DNA of 64,000 nt from PSRF01 sp051000815 (GTDB lineage: Bacteria > Acidobacteriota > Blastocatellia > Pyrinomonadales > Pyrinomonadaceae), in assembly GCA_051000815.1 (NCBI GenBank), contig JBPCNX010000043.1:1-64000 (forward strand), given 5' to 3'. This document shows positions 41,962 through 50,878 of this stretch, in pieces (the first letter of the stretch is position 1; every line of letters starts with the position of its first letter). The notes under the pieces were generated by a model. That model was given only the letters and a program-made list of their open reading frames with translations, was not told where the DNA came from and ran no database searches. The translations under genes and the position numbers were made by a program.

Positions 41962-43368
41962 ATGGGAAACGAGACCTCCCTGGTTTTTTCCGGCATCGCT
42001 CCTCACCCGCCGATCATGGTTCCCGAGGTCGGACTCGAAGCTGCCAAAGATGTGCGCCGCTCAATCGACGCAATGGCAGAACTGACCAAACGCATCATCG
42101 CAAACGGAGCTGAGACGGTGATACTGATTTCACCGCACGCTCCGCTTGAACCCGACGCCTTCGTTGCTTATCAAGATCCCCGTTTGCGCGGAGACTTCGC
42201 CGGCTTTCGCGCGCCTGGAGTCATGCTCGAAGCACCGCTCGAGTCAGAGCTGCTGGCGGCGATCGTCAAACGCGCAGCCGCAGATAATTTCAACGTTGTC
42301 GGTATTCCAGACCGGCATTTCGATCATGGAACCGCAGTGCCCCTCTATTTTCTTCAGCGACATGGTTGGCAGGGTCGTGTTGTAGCGCTGGGCTACTGCT
42401 TTCTGTCCAACGAAGATCATGTGCGCTTTGGCTCATGTATCAGAAAGGCGATCAGCGACGTTGGCCGCCCGGTAGCTTTGATCGCGAGTGGCGATTTGAG
42501 TCATCGTCTCAAGCCGGACGCCCCGGCGGGTTATAACCCAGCTGCGTACCTTTTTGATGATGAGATCGTAGACGCCGTAGGTTCCCATGATTTGGATCGC
42601 ATCGTGCGAATTGATCAAGGATTGCGCCGCCTCGCGGGGGAATGTGGTTATCGCTCGCTGCTCATCGCCATTGGTGCGACCCAGGGCCTTCCACTGGCTT
42701 GTGAGGTTTTGAATTATGAAGCGCCCTTTGGCGTGGGTTATCTGGTGGCGCAACTGACAAGCAATAAGACCGCAGCGAGAGCTGTGCGTGAAGACGCTGA
42801 CGTTGAAATTGCCTACGCGGAAGCTGTGAGCGGAAAGGGTGATGTATCTGGCGAAAGTCTCCCCGCGCTTGCTCGTAAGGCGGTCGAGAGTTTCGTCCAG
42901 GACGGAGTTCAAATGGTACCGCCGCTGGATAGCTCAGAGTTAATGCAGGCCCGGGCTGCGTGCTTCGTTTCGCTCAAGACCTGGGACGGCGAGTTGCGGG
43001 GCTGCATCGGCACCATCGAGCCGGCAACCGACTCGTTGGCTGAGGAGATTATTGCCAACGCGATCAATGCAGCCACGCGCGATCCTCGTTTCGCACCCGT
43101 TACGCCCGAGGAGCTTTTTAATCTCCGCTACTCGGTGGACGTACTTTCAGCGACTGAACCCGCGGACATGGAAGATTTGGATCCGGCGATTTACGGAGTA
43201 ATTGTTGAGGACGAAACTGGATCGCGCCGCGGATTGCTATTGCCTGCCCTGGAGGGAATCAAGACAGTGCAGCAGCAGGTCGAGATCGCCGCCCGCAAAG
43301 CAGGAATTCCGCCGGACGTACCGGTAAGGCTTTCGCGCTTCAGTGTGAATCGATACGGTGAGCGGTAA
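41962..43368 (+). CDS. LigB-type domain fused to AMMECR1 domain (AmmeMemoRadiSam protein A-like)
   Basis: A 468-residue protein starting at ATG 41962 (GGAGG 11-16 bases upstream); an ATG at 41944 is also in frame. Residues about 8-270 form a MEMO/LigB-like domain (Gly-Ile-Ala-Pro-His-Pro-Pro, Ser-Pro-His-Ala, Ser-Gly-Asp-Leu-Ser-His). Residues about 290-460 form an AMMECR1 domain (Leu-Arg-Gly-Cys-Ile-Gly-Thr-Ile). The third component, a radical SAM enzyme, is not in the window. The family's role is not established; the conserved triad suggests a modification pathway. Confidence 0.9.
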   Translation: MGNETSLVFSGIAPHPPIMVPEVGLEAAKDVRRSIDAMAELTKRIIANGAETVILISPHAPLEPDAFVAYQDPRLRGDFAGFRAPGVMLEAPLESELLAAIVKRAAADNFNVVGIPDRHFDHGTAVPLYFLQRHGWQGRVVALGYCFLSNEDHVRFGSCIRKAISDVGRPVALIASGDLSHRLKPDAPAGYNPAAYLFDDEIVDAVGSHDLDRIVRIDQGLRRLAGECGYRSLLIAIGATQGLPLACEVLNYEAPFGVGYLVAQLTSNKTAARAVREDADVEIAYAEAVSGKGDVSGESLPALARKAVESFVQDGVQMVPPLDSSELMQARAACFVSLKTWDGELRGCIGTIEPATDSLAEEIIANAINAATRDPRFAPVTPEELFNLRYSVDVLSATEPADMEDLDPAIYGVIVEDETGSRRGLLLPALEGIKTVQQQVEIAARKAGIPPDVPVRLSRFSVNRYGER

Positions 43369-43379
43369 ACATAAATCGA

Positions 43380-43448
43380 GGCGTCCCTGGAGACGCCCCT
43401 ACAATTCCCTATTTGGGACAGGCCTACTTCAATGACGTTTTAAACGTC
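43380..43448. terminator. possible bidirectional terminator hairpins
   Basis: GGCGTC (43380-43385) pairs with GACGCC (43392-43397), and a 15-base palindrome around AACGT at 43434-43448 covers the gyrB stop. They lie between two convergent genes. U-tracts are weak, so I call this tentatively. Confidence 0.35.
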
Positions 43449-45869
43449 CAGGTTCCTGACGTCGAGCGCGTTGTCTTCGATGAACTTGCGACGCGGCTCA
43501 ACGGCGTCGCCCATTAGCACTGTAAACAAGTCGTCAGTTTCAACCGCGTCGTCTACTCTCACCTGAAGCAAAGTCCTTTTTTCCGGGTTCATAGTCGTTT
43601 CCCAGAGCTGCTCCGGATTCATCTCGCCCAGACCTTTATAGCGTTGAATGCTCAGGTCTTTTTTGGCGGCCGCCAGAACTTTCTCCAGCAATAAATCCCG
43701 CGTAGCGATTTCTTCGGAGGTGCCATTTTCGCCGATCACGAAAGGCGCGGCGAGTTTGTCTTCAAGTGAAGTGTAGAGCTCCACCGCTTTCTGGAATTCC
43801 ACGAAGCTGGCGAAGTTCCAATCAATCTTCAGCGGCACGCCGGTGCTTGTGAACGTCTCTATTTCCCACAAACCGTGTTCTTCGTCGGGTGAGAGTTCGG
43901 TCTTGTAGCCTCCCTTGTCCAGAACACCTTCGACTTTGGCCATTAGATCGCCATCCTGAAATACTTTTCGCAGTGTGGCTCCCTCTTTCCGCAAGACGCC
44001 TTTTTTACCGCCGAATGCATCCAGCAGAATATCGAGCAGATGCAAATCCCCGCCGATGCGCCGCGCCGCGCGCTCACTGTAGTGTTTGAAGTCGACCATC
44101 TCTTCGAGAGACCGGGCCAACGCCTTGCCTTCGACAACTTCCTTCGAACCTGCCGACTTCACAGTCAGGTCGGCAGTAGCCATACGCATCAGATAGCGGA
44201 CCATCGAGCCTTCGTCTTTGATGTACTCCTCTTTCTTTCCTCGCTTCACTTTGAATAAGGGTGGCTGGGCGATATAGACGTAACCCTTTTCCAAAAGCTC
44301 AGCCATCTGCCGGTAGAAGAAGGTCAGCAAGAGCGTCCGGATGTGTGAGCCGTCGACGTCGGCGTCGGTCATGAGGATGATCTTGTGATAGCGCAACTTG
44401 CTGGCATCGAAATCCTCTTTTCCAATCCCGGTGCCAAGCGCCATGATCAGCGATTTGATCTCACTGTGGCCCAGCATCTTGTCGAACCGAGCCTTTTCCA
44501 CATTCAGGATCTTTCCCTTCAGGGGGAGGATTGCCTGGTTCTTCCGGTCTCGGCCCTGCTTGGCCGAGCCGCCCGCGGAGTCGCCTTCAACGATATAGAT
44601 TTCGGAGAGTGCCGGGTCTTTTTCCTGGCAGTCAGCCAGTTTTCCGGGCAACATGGTGGAACCCAGCACGCCTTTACGTACGATCTCCCGCGCCTTCCGG
44701 GCAGCTTCGCGGGCGCGTGCGGCGTCCAGTGATTTCCCCACAACCCTTCTTGCAACGGTGGGATTCTGCTCGAAGTACTCAGTCAGGCGTTCGTTCAAAA
44801 ACGACTCGACCGCTCCCTTAACGTCGGAGTTCAACTTACCCTTCGTCTGTCCTTCAAATTGAGGCTGCGGTAGTTTTACGGAAATCACCGCCACGAGACC
44901 CTCGCGGACGTCATCACCCGTAAGCGAGCTCTTGAAATTCTTGGCTAACCCTGACGACTGAGCATAGGCATTTATAGTCCGTGTAAACGCCGAGCGGAAA
45001 CCCGAGAGATGAGTGCCGCCGTCGACCGTATTGATGTTGTTCGCGAAGGAATAGACTTTTTCGTCATAGCCATCGTTGTATTGAATGGCAACCTCGATCG
45101 ACAGCGCCTCGCCTTCCTTCTCGAAATAGATTGGCTTGTCGTGCAACGTGCTTTTGTTCTTGTTTAGATGTTTGACGAATTCTGCAATTCCACCCTTGTA
45201 ATAAAACTCGTGTGAACGTTCCGGCTCTTCGCGCTCGTCTTTGATGGTGATGCGAATGCCTTTATTCAGGAAGGCTTTTTCGCGCAGGCGTTCCGACAAC
45301 TTATCGAAACTAAATTCCGTGTGATCGAAAATCGTGGCGTCGGGCTTAAAGGTAATCTTCGTTCCACGCTTCCGCGTTTTGCCCGTCTGTTTTAGCGGTA
45401 CAACCGAAACGCCGCGAACATATTCCTGCTCGTAAGTTTTCCCTTCGCGCCAAATCTCCAGACGCAGTGTCTCGGAGAGGAAGTTGACTACGGACACGCC
45501 AACACCATGCAACCCTCCGGAAACCTTGTAAGCGTTTGAGTCAAACTTCCCGCCGGCGTGTAACTTGGTCATCACGACTTCGGCCGCGGATTTTCTTTCT
45601 TTTTTGATCTCGTCCACTGGAATGCCTCGACCGTTATCAATTACGGTAATCGAGTTATCCAGATGGATTGTCACCTCAACGGTGTCGCAATATCCGGCAA
45701 GAGCTTCATCAATCGAATTATCGACCACCTCATAAACGAGATGGTGGAGGCCAATTTCGCCAGTCGAGCCGATATACATTGCCGGGCGTTTGCGCACCGC
45801 CTCACGCCCTTCCAGGACTGTGATCGATGATGAATCGTACTTTCTGTCTGTCGTTCCTGCTGTTGACAA
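43440..45869 (-). CDS. gyrB: DNA gyrase subunit B
   Basis: A 809-residue ATPase subunit of DNA gyrase. The GHKL ATPase domain has Glu-Val-Val-Asp-Asn-Ser-Ile-Asp-Glu and Gly-Leu-His-Gly-Val-Gly. The transducer domain precedes the TOPRIM domain (Glu-Gly-Asp-Ser-Ala-Gly-Gly-Ser-Ala-Lys, then Asp-Ala-Asp-Val-Asp-Gly). The C-terminal tail ends the protein normally (Glu-Asn-Ala-Leu-Asp-Val-Arg-Asn-Leu). I start at a TTG (45869) because AAGGAG is 6 bases upstream. The gene is 53 bp after recF in the dnaA-dnaN-recF-gyrB series. Confidence 0.98.
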   Translation of the reverse strand: MSTAGTTDRKYDSSSITVLEGREAVRKRPAMYIGSTGEIGLHHLVYEVVDNSIDEALAGYCDTVEVTIHLDNSITVIDNGRGIPVDEIKKERKSAAEVVMTKLHAGGKFDSNAYKVSGGLHGVGVSVVNFLSETLRLEIWREGKTYEQEYVRGVSVVPLKQTGKTRKRGTKITFKPDATIFDHTEFSFDKLSERLREKAFLNKGIRITIKDEREEPERSHEFYYKGGIAEFVKHLNKNKSTLHDKPIYFEKEGEALSIEVAIQYNDGYDEKVYSFANNINTVDGGTHLSGFRSAFTRTINAYAQSSGLAKNFKSSLTGDDVREGLVAVISVKLPQPQFEGQTKGKLNSDVKGAVESFLNERLTEYFEQNPTVARRVVGKSLDAARAREAARKAREIVRKGVLGSTMLPGKLADCQEKDPALSEIYIVEGDSAGGSAKQGRDRKNQAILPLKGKILNVEKARFDKMLGHSEIKSLIMALGTGIGKEDFDASKLRYHKIILMTDADVDGSHIRTLLLTFFYRQMAELLEKGYVYIAQPPLFKVKRGKKEEYIKDEGSMVRYLMRMATADLTVKSAGSKEVVEGKALARSLEEMVDFKHYSERAARRIGGDLHLLDILLDAFGGKKGVLRKEGATLRKVFQDGDLMAKVEGVLDKGGYKTELSPDEEHGLWEIETFTSTGVPLKIDWNFASFVEFQKAVELYTSLEDKLAAPFVIGENGTSEEIATRDLLLEKVLAAAKKDLSIQRYKGLGEMNPEQLWETTMNPEKRTLLQVRVDDAVETDDLFTVLMGDAVEPRRKFIEDNALDVRNLDV

Positions 45870-45922
45870 TCCGATCTCCTTAATATTTCCAGCGTCGAAA
45901 TTGTTGTCTGAATAAGCGTTCT

Positions 45923-47074
45923 CTAAATCGTATCCAACGTGGCTAGAACCTCAGAGGCAGGGCCTCTCTCCTTCTCACTATTCAGAGCCTTTCCGTCGTC
46001 AATCTGATAAACACTGGCCCGCGAAAGAAAGCTTTCGAGATGGCTGCGCTTTGAAGTTGTAATGAAAGTTTGCGTCCGACTTTCGAGGTATTCCAAGAGG
46101 TGTCTGATCCTTGTTTCATCAAGTTCCGCATCGACATCGTCTATGAGAAAAAGGGGGTAATCTCCATGCCATGAATTATACAACGAAATTGCCGCTAAGT
46201 CTAATAATAACAATGCGCTACGCTGCTGTCCGGCGCTCCCAAAAACCCTCATCTCTCGACCGTCCAAAAGTATCTCCAGATCGTCACGATGAGGCCCGAT
46301 CAGCGACCTGCCGGCGCCCAATTCAGCTCCCAGACGAAGCCTCAGCCGCTGATTGATGAGCGCCTGGTAGTCTTTCAGGTCCCCCTTGCCCTCGAGGAAC
46401 GAAACATAAGTTATATGTACATCCCTGTTCTCGAAGAGTCCTCGCTCCAAAACCTCGTTTATACGGACGATGTATGAGGTCCGTGCTTCATGAATCTCTG
46501 CCGCGATTCTTGCCAGCTGCTCGTTCCAGGGGGAGACCAGATCTTCCACCTGCACCAGACTCAACCGTTGCTCGTTGGCATCTTGAAGGATTCGATTTTT
46601 TTGCTTGATGATCCGGTTGTAATCCAAAACGGTCTGCACGTAGGCGGGCTGCAAAGAAGCCACTCCACGATCGATGAACCGTCGGCGCGCTTCCGGCACG
46701 CCCCTCACCACCTCGAGTTCGTCGACGGTGAAGGCGAAGACTTGTAGTTGGCTGAGATACCTTGTCAACGGCTCTTTTTTCCCGTTAATAGAGATCGCCT
46801 TGGTGTTGCCCTGTAAGGTTACCTGAAGGTCGCGGCGTATGTCTGAACCGCTGGAAACCTGGCCTCTGACGTAGGCCGTTTCCTGTCCAAACTTGATCGA
46901 TTCCCGAAGTCGCTGCGTGCGGAAGGATTTTGTCCGCGAGAGTAAATATACGCCTTCGAGCCAGTTCGTTTTGCCCTGACCATTACTTCCAAAAATAATG
47001 TTGAGACGCGGACCGAGATGGAGTTCTCCACTCAAATTGCGAAACTGGTGGGCCTGAATCGACTCAAGGATCAT
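45923..47074 (-). CDS. recF: DNA replication and repair protein RecF
   Basis: A 383-residue SMC-like ATPase that helps load RecA at gaps. Walker A is Gly-Ser-Asn-Gly-Gln-Gly-Lys-Thr-Asn at residues 29-37, the RecF signature. Gly-Pro-His-Arg-Asp-Asp and the Walker B region Phe-Leu-Ile-Asp-Asp-Val-Asp-Ala-Glu-Leu follow. Length is ordinary. The order dnaN-recF-gyrB is canonical. Confidence 0.96.
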   Translation of the reverse strand: MILESIQAHQFRNLSGELHLGPRLNIIFGSNGQGKTNWLEGVYLLSRTKSFRTQRLRESIKFGQETAYVRGQVSSGSDIRRDLQVTLQGNTKAISINGKKEPLTRYLSQLQVFAFTVDELEVVRGVPEARRRFIDRGVASLQPAYVQTVLDYNRIIKQKNRILQDANEQRLSLVQVEDLVSPWNEQLARIAAEIHEARTSYIVRINEVLERGLFENRDVHITYVSFLEGKGDLKDYQALINQRLRLRLGAELGAGRSLIGPHRDDLEILLDGREMRVFGSAGQQRSALLLLDLAAISLYNSWHGDYPLFLIDDVDAELDETRIRHLLEYLESRTQTFITTSKRSHLESFLSRASVYQIDDGKALNSEKERGPASEVLATLDTI

Positions 47075-47197
47075 GAGTCGATTTTACCATAGTGATTCGT
47101 GATGAACTGGCATTTGAGGGAGGGGAGGAAACTGTCTATTGAGTTCAACGTTTTCGGCTGCCCTTGGTAAAAATACTTGCTTAGGAATCCAGTTCCT

Positions 47198-47233
47198 GAA
47201 AAATCAAAGGCGCCCTCAGAGTTGAGAGCGCCT
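47198..47233 (-). terminator. Rho-independent terminator after dnaN
   Basis: On the minus strand, a 10-bp GC-rich stem (47224-47233 with 47208-47217, one G-U or mismatch) with a 6-base loop is followed by a T-rich run complementary to 47198-47207. It lies 40 bp after the dnaN stop, so it separates dnaN from recF transcription, at least in part. Confidence 0.7.
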
Positions 47234-47272
47234 CAATGCGAACGGTGCCTCTTTCATTAGCCCGTTCCTTGT

Positions 47273-48385
47273 TCAGATGCGCATCGGCATCACGACATAT
47301 TTGTAGTCGTAGTCGCCTCCCTCGGCGGGGCTTAGTTGCGCCTGGGAATTTCCATCCTTAAACTCGAACGCCACTTTTCCTTCGCCCATCACGTTGAGAA
47401 AATCCTGAAGATACTGAGCGTTGAAACCAATATCCGTGTCTTCACCACTGTAGTCTGAGGGAACTATTTCACGTGCTTCACCTTCTTCGGCATTCTGCGA
47501 ACTGATGATTAATTGATTTGGTTCAAGGTGGAAGCGAATGGCATGGGAACGGTCGTCCGCCATCAGAGCAACTCTCCGAATAGCTAGATTAAGAAGCGCA
47601 CTATCAAACTGAACTGACTTGTCGTTGTTTTTCGGCATCACCATTTCGTAATTGGGAAACTGCCCATAAAGCATTCGCGAAATCAATAACCGTGAGCCTA
47701 CCTCGAAGTAAAGATGATTCTCGTCCATTCCGAGGTTTATCTCATTGTCGTGATCCGCCGTTAGCTTGGTAAGTTCAGCTAAAGTCTTCCGCGGTATCAA
47801 GGTATCAATCGTGTCTTTACCGCCATTCTTCGTTGTCGCCTTCATTTCCACATAAGCCAACCGGTGACCGTCCGTAGTGACCATCTTCACGCCAGATTCA
47901 TCCAAAATGAACTTTGCCCCGGAGAGTGTGTACCGCGACTCCTCCTGCGTAATCGCAAAGATTGTTCGATCGATTAAGGTCTTCAAGACTCCTGCGGAAA
48001 CTTTTATTGGAGCTGATTTCGATGACGGCACTTCGGGAAAAGCGTCTTTGGCCACGCCAACCAATTTGTACTTGGCGCGATCGCATTTAACTGTCACCCA
48101 ATTGTTGTCTTCTTTTTTGAAAGTAATCGGAGCATCAGGAAGTAATCTCACGATGTCGAAAAGCTTTCTCGCCGGCACACAGATCGCTCCAGGTTCTTGT
48201 ATCTCCGCTTCAGCATCGCAACGAATAGTCACGTCGAGGTCCGTGCCAGTAATCCTGATGGCATTTTCTCCGAGCGATTCAATTAGAATATTTGAAAGGA
48301 CAGGAATAGTATTTTTCTTTTCCACTACTCCCTGAACGAAGCTCAGTTCTTTTTGTAGGTTTAGTTTATTTATGACGAATTGCAT
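47273..48385 (-). CDS. dnaN: DNA polymerase III sliding clamp (beta subunit)
   Basis: A 370-residue clamp with three repeated domains. It starts Met-Gln-Phe-Val-Ile-Asn-Lys-x-x-Leu and ends with the canonical Met-Pro-Met-Arg-Ile (positions 366-370), which forms part of the binding pocket. AAGGAG precedes the ATG. It is transcribed in the same direction as dnaA, with a 338-bp origin-like spacer between them. Confidence 0.98.
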   Translation of the reverse strand: MQFVINKLNLQKELSFVQGVVEKKNTIPVLSNILIESLGENAIRITGTDLDVTIRCDAEAEIQEPGAICVPARKLFDIVRLLPDAPITFKKEDNNWVTVKCDRAKYKLVGVAKDAFPEVPSSKSAPIKVSAGVLKTLIDRTIFAITQEESRYTLSGAKFILDESGVKMVTTDGHRLAYVEMKATTKNGGKDTIDTLIPRKTLAELTKLTADHDNEINLGMDENHLYFEVGSRLLISRMLYGQFPNYEMVMPKNNDKSVQFDSALLNLAIRRVALMADDRSHAIRFHLEPNQLIISSQNAEEGEAREIVPSDYSGEDTDIGFNAQYLQDFLNVMGEGKVAFEFKDGNSQAQLSPAEGGDYDYKYVVMPMRI

Positions 48386-48723
48386 AATCCCAATCTCCTT
48401 ACGACTCTCGCTGAAAAACTTTTTTACTACTTACTAGTTTTGAAATTCCTTTATTTAGATCCAGTAGTAGTAGTAGGGGCCTGTTAATATGTGGAAAACC
48501 TGGCAACCCTTTAAGGCTTAAATAAATCGATGAACATCCGCCTGTTGATCCGTTGCTTCATAAAGAGAGCAGTCCTGTTGAAAACTCTACCATCGAACTG
48601 GGCCAGCGCCATATCCACAGGATATTCATCGAAGTTTTTGAAACACATTTTGTTAGAGATCTCAAATTTGCACCGGGAAAGGAGCAAAGCTGTCCACATC
48701 CCTTGTGGAAAAGACACCCCTGA
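48386..48723. other. probable oriC (dnaA-dnaN intergenic)
   Basis: A 338-bp spacer. TTTTCCACA-type DnaA boxes lie on the minus strand at 48490-48498 and 48704-48712. Weaker Tn-Tn-CCACA-like boxes are at 48611-48619 (ATATCCACA) and 48690-48698 (CTGTCCACA). On the dnaN side of the strong box lies a GC-rich patch, a DnaA-trio array and an AT-rich stretch (see separate entry). Four core replication genes flank it and gene direction diverges across dnaA, as expected for the origin of replication. Confidence 0.8.
48421..48498 (-). promoter_or_regulatory. basal origin unwinding element: DnaA box, GC patch, DnaA-trios, AT-rich DUE
   Basis: Read on the dnaA coding strand: TTTTCCACA (48498-48490), then a GGCCCC patch (48481-48476), then four TAC/CTA-type trios (TACTACTACTACT, 48476-48464), then an AT-rich stretch to about 48421. 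This is the same order and orientation as the basal unwinding system described for Bacillus subtilis oriC, where DnaA loads from a box onto single strands through the trios. Seen directly: the elements and their order. Inferred: that they unwind here. Confidence 0.7.
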
Positions 48724-50154
48724 TTACTTCTGCAGGCTCTCAGACAGGTCGTTGACCACCTTTTGCATCTGGGAATCTCTAAGCCGAAGAGACTCTACCT
48801 TCGCATAGGAGTGCATCACCGTTGTGTGGTGCTTACCGCCGAAAGCCCTCCCGATCGCTGGATAACTGTGCTTTGTCAATTGCTTGCAAAGATACATAGC
48901 AATTTGACGTGGACGAGAAACCTGTTGCGCGTTGCTTTTCGATAATAATTCGGCAACGCTGATTTTGAAACTGTTGGCTACGACCTTTTGGATCTGTTGG
49001 ATAGTTATGACATCTGATTCTTCTTCACCAGCAATATTTCGCATAGCGTCTTGCGCCAGCGTTTTGGAGATCTTCTCTCCTCGCAAAGAGGAAATCGCGA
49101 CAAGACGGATCAATGATCCCTCAAGCTCCCGAATATTATGTTTCACTCTGCCGGCTATCAAAAGCGCGACCTCATCGGGAATCGTGACACCCATCGTCTC
49201 CGCCTTTCGTTTCAGAATAGCTACTTTTGTTTCGAGATCCGGCGGTTCGATATCGGCAATCAAGCCCCATTCAAAACGCGAGTGGAGGCGTTCTTCCAGT
49301 GTAGGAATCTCGCGGGGTGGGCAGTCGGAACTAATCACAATCTGCTTTTGCTGATCGTAAAGCGAGTTGAACGTATGAAAGAATTCTTCCTGCGTCCGCT
49401 CCTTCCCTGCCATGAACTGAACGTCATCGATCAGTAAAACATCCACCGAGCGATACCTTTCTCGAAACGCCGGCGTCTTGTCGTAACGGATAGCGTTGAT
49501 CAGTTCATTCATGAACTTCTCGGAGGAGAGATAACAAAGTCGGAGGTGAGGATTGCGCTGTTTTATGGCATGGCCGCAGGCATGCATTAGGTGTGTTTTA
49601 CCCAGTCCCACACCACCATAGAGATAAAGCGGGTTATAAGTTTTTCCCGGAGCTTCAGCGACCGCCAGTGAGGCCGCATGAGCGAACTGATTACACGATC
49701 CAACTACAAAACCGTCGTAGCTATATTTTGAATTAAGCGAAGGGTCGAGACTGGGGGTATCTGCCGATCGAGCATTCCCAGAGAAGAACCTGGCATCGCG
49801 ATACCCTTCGGCTGTGGGAATATTAGTGTATTGCCTGGGTGGCTCGGACTTTGGAAGTTCGGTGCTCGTTAAAGAAGCAGTCCCACCAGAACTCTCTTCG
49901 TCGAGCTCAAGAACCCAGTGCACTGAAAAACCCGGCAGACTAACCTCTTTGAGGACCAAGCCCAGCAGAGATGTAAAGTTGGTCGTTACCCAGCCCCTTA
50001 CGACCTCGTTTGGCGCACAAAGATGAATTGTAGAATTCGAATAGTCGATGCAGCGGAATTCAAGCAGCGCAAACCACGTTTCGAAGGTTTCGTTGTTGAG
50101 TTTGTTCCTAAGGGAATCAAGAATTCCGTCCCAAATATCATTTTCGCCGATCAC
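48724..50154 (-). CDS. dnaA: chromosomal replication initiator protein DnaA
   Basis: About 476 residues from a GTG at 50154. That start places Ile-Trp-Asp-Gly-Ile-Leu at residues 7-12, as in other DnaA proteins. Longer in-frame starts exist (ATG 50265, TTG 50301) but add residues unlike the family. Domain I has Phe-Glu-Thr-Trp-Phe; domain III has Walker A Gly-Gly-Val-Gly-Leu-Gly-Lys-Thr-His and Walker B Leu-Leu-Ile-Asp-Asp-Val-Gln-Phe; domain IV has Gly-Gly-Lys-His-His-Thr-Thr-Val for box recognition. It initiates replication and is likely autoregulated through boxes upstream (50292-50325). Confidence 0.97.
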   Translation of the reverse strand: MIGENDIWDGILDSLRNKLNNETFETWFALLEFRCIDYSNSTIHLCAPNEVVRGWVTTNFTSLLGLVLKEVSLPGFSVHWVLELDEESSGGTASLTSTELPKSEPPRQYTNIPTAEGYRDARFFSGNARSADTPSLDPSLNSKYSYDGFVVGSCNQFAHAASLAVAEAPGKTYNPLYLYGGVGLGKTHLMHACGHAIKQRNPHLRLCYLSSEKFMNELINAIRYDKTPAFRERYRSVDVLLIDDVQFMAGKERTQEEFFHTFNSLYDQQKQIVISSDCPPREIPTLEERLHSRFEWGLIADIEPPDLETKVAILKRKAETMGVTIPDEVALLIAGRVKHNIRELEGSLIRLVAISSLRGEKISKTLAQDAMRNIAGEEESDVITIQQIQKVVANSFKISVAELLSKSNAQQVSRPRQIAMYLCKQLTKHSYPAIGRAFGGKHHTTVMHSYAKVESLRLRDSQMQKVVNDLSESLQK

Positions 50155-50291
50155 GTAATTACTGCCTCTAACGGTTGTGATTTTAAAATTGTCTGAGAAT
50201 CGTACATCTAGCGCCGCTTCCTGAAGGCTCCGCGGATTTGCCTGGAGACGGACCCACCTCCGCATCTCGGTAAGAAGCGGGCCGGATTCCC

Positions 50292-50325
50292 TTTTCCACA
50301 ACGATTTTCACAGGTCTGTGGAAAA
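50292..50325. promoter_or_regulatory. paired DnaA boxes upstream of dnaA
   Basis: TTTTCCACA at 50292-50300 and TGTGGAAAA at 50317-50325 are inverted copies of the same DnaA box 16 bases apart. TTTTCACAG (50305-50313) lies between them as a near-match. A weaker CTCTCCACA is at 50437-50445. They could repress dnaA transcription and form the second half of a bipartite origin. Confidence 0.65.
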
Positions 50326-50878
50326 GCAGCGCGCGCTTAATGTAAAGCTTTAAGATGATAGTCCTCAATAGGTTAGGAGCGCCGCTAGCTGAGATGGAGC
50401 GGAGACTAACATACAGGTGAGCCGTTATCAAGCGGGCTCTCCACATAAAACACTTAGGGAGCTTAATGGGGTCCTAACCTCCGCGAGCGCAAGCGGCCGG
50501 TGTCGCCGATAGTACCATTGTCGGACACCTTTCGACCGTCTTTGCTGGTGCTGTGTTCAACTGGAAAGGCCATCCGCTGCTAGCCTGAGTTTCTCCTGAT
50601 CGGAGGGCGGACGTTTCTTTTTCGCTGCCTAACTAATCGTATAAATCCGGACCTAAATGGGATCCCTAGAGTGCCAGGTTAATTGATGTCGTGTCGTGTT
50701 TCCGGGGTTCAAAGTTTTGAGGCTAACGCTCGTCAACTCAGTTAGGTGACCGTGAATTCTCTGATCGTCCACTTGTCACCGCGAAGGACAGCACACGCAT
50801 TGATACTGATGCTTTCTTGACACAAAGCCCGGTGCCAGTTAGTCTTACCGTTTTCGTTTAGCAGGAGATTGATCACTT
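50326..50878. other. divergent spacer dnaA/rpmH
   Basis: A 553-bp gap without a convincing gene where leftward and rightward replication/transcription blocks diverge. It contains a weak DnaA box (50437) and, near the end, a candidate promoter for rpmH. A structured RNA or further origin elements could hide in 50450-50780, but no conserved motif is recognised. Confidence 0.4.
50817..50845 (+). promoter_or_regulatory. candidate promoter for rpmH
   Basis: A perfect TTGACA (50817-50822) is followed, 17 bases later, by TAGTCT (50840-50845), a weak -10. It ends about 33 bases before the rpmH start, and the AGGAG site lies between. The -10 match is poor (three of six), so confidence is moderate. 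Confidence 0.4.

Noticed and set aside
48463..48476. AGTAGTAGTAGTAG taken as a simple microsatellite
   Set aside because: Its place next to a DnaA box, GC patch and AT-rich tract in the dnaA-dnaN gap fits a DnaA-trio array better; chance cannot be fully excluded.
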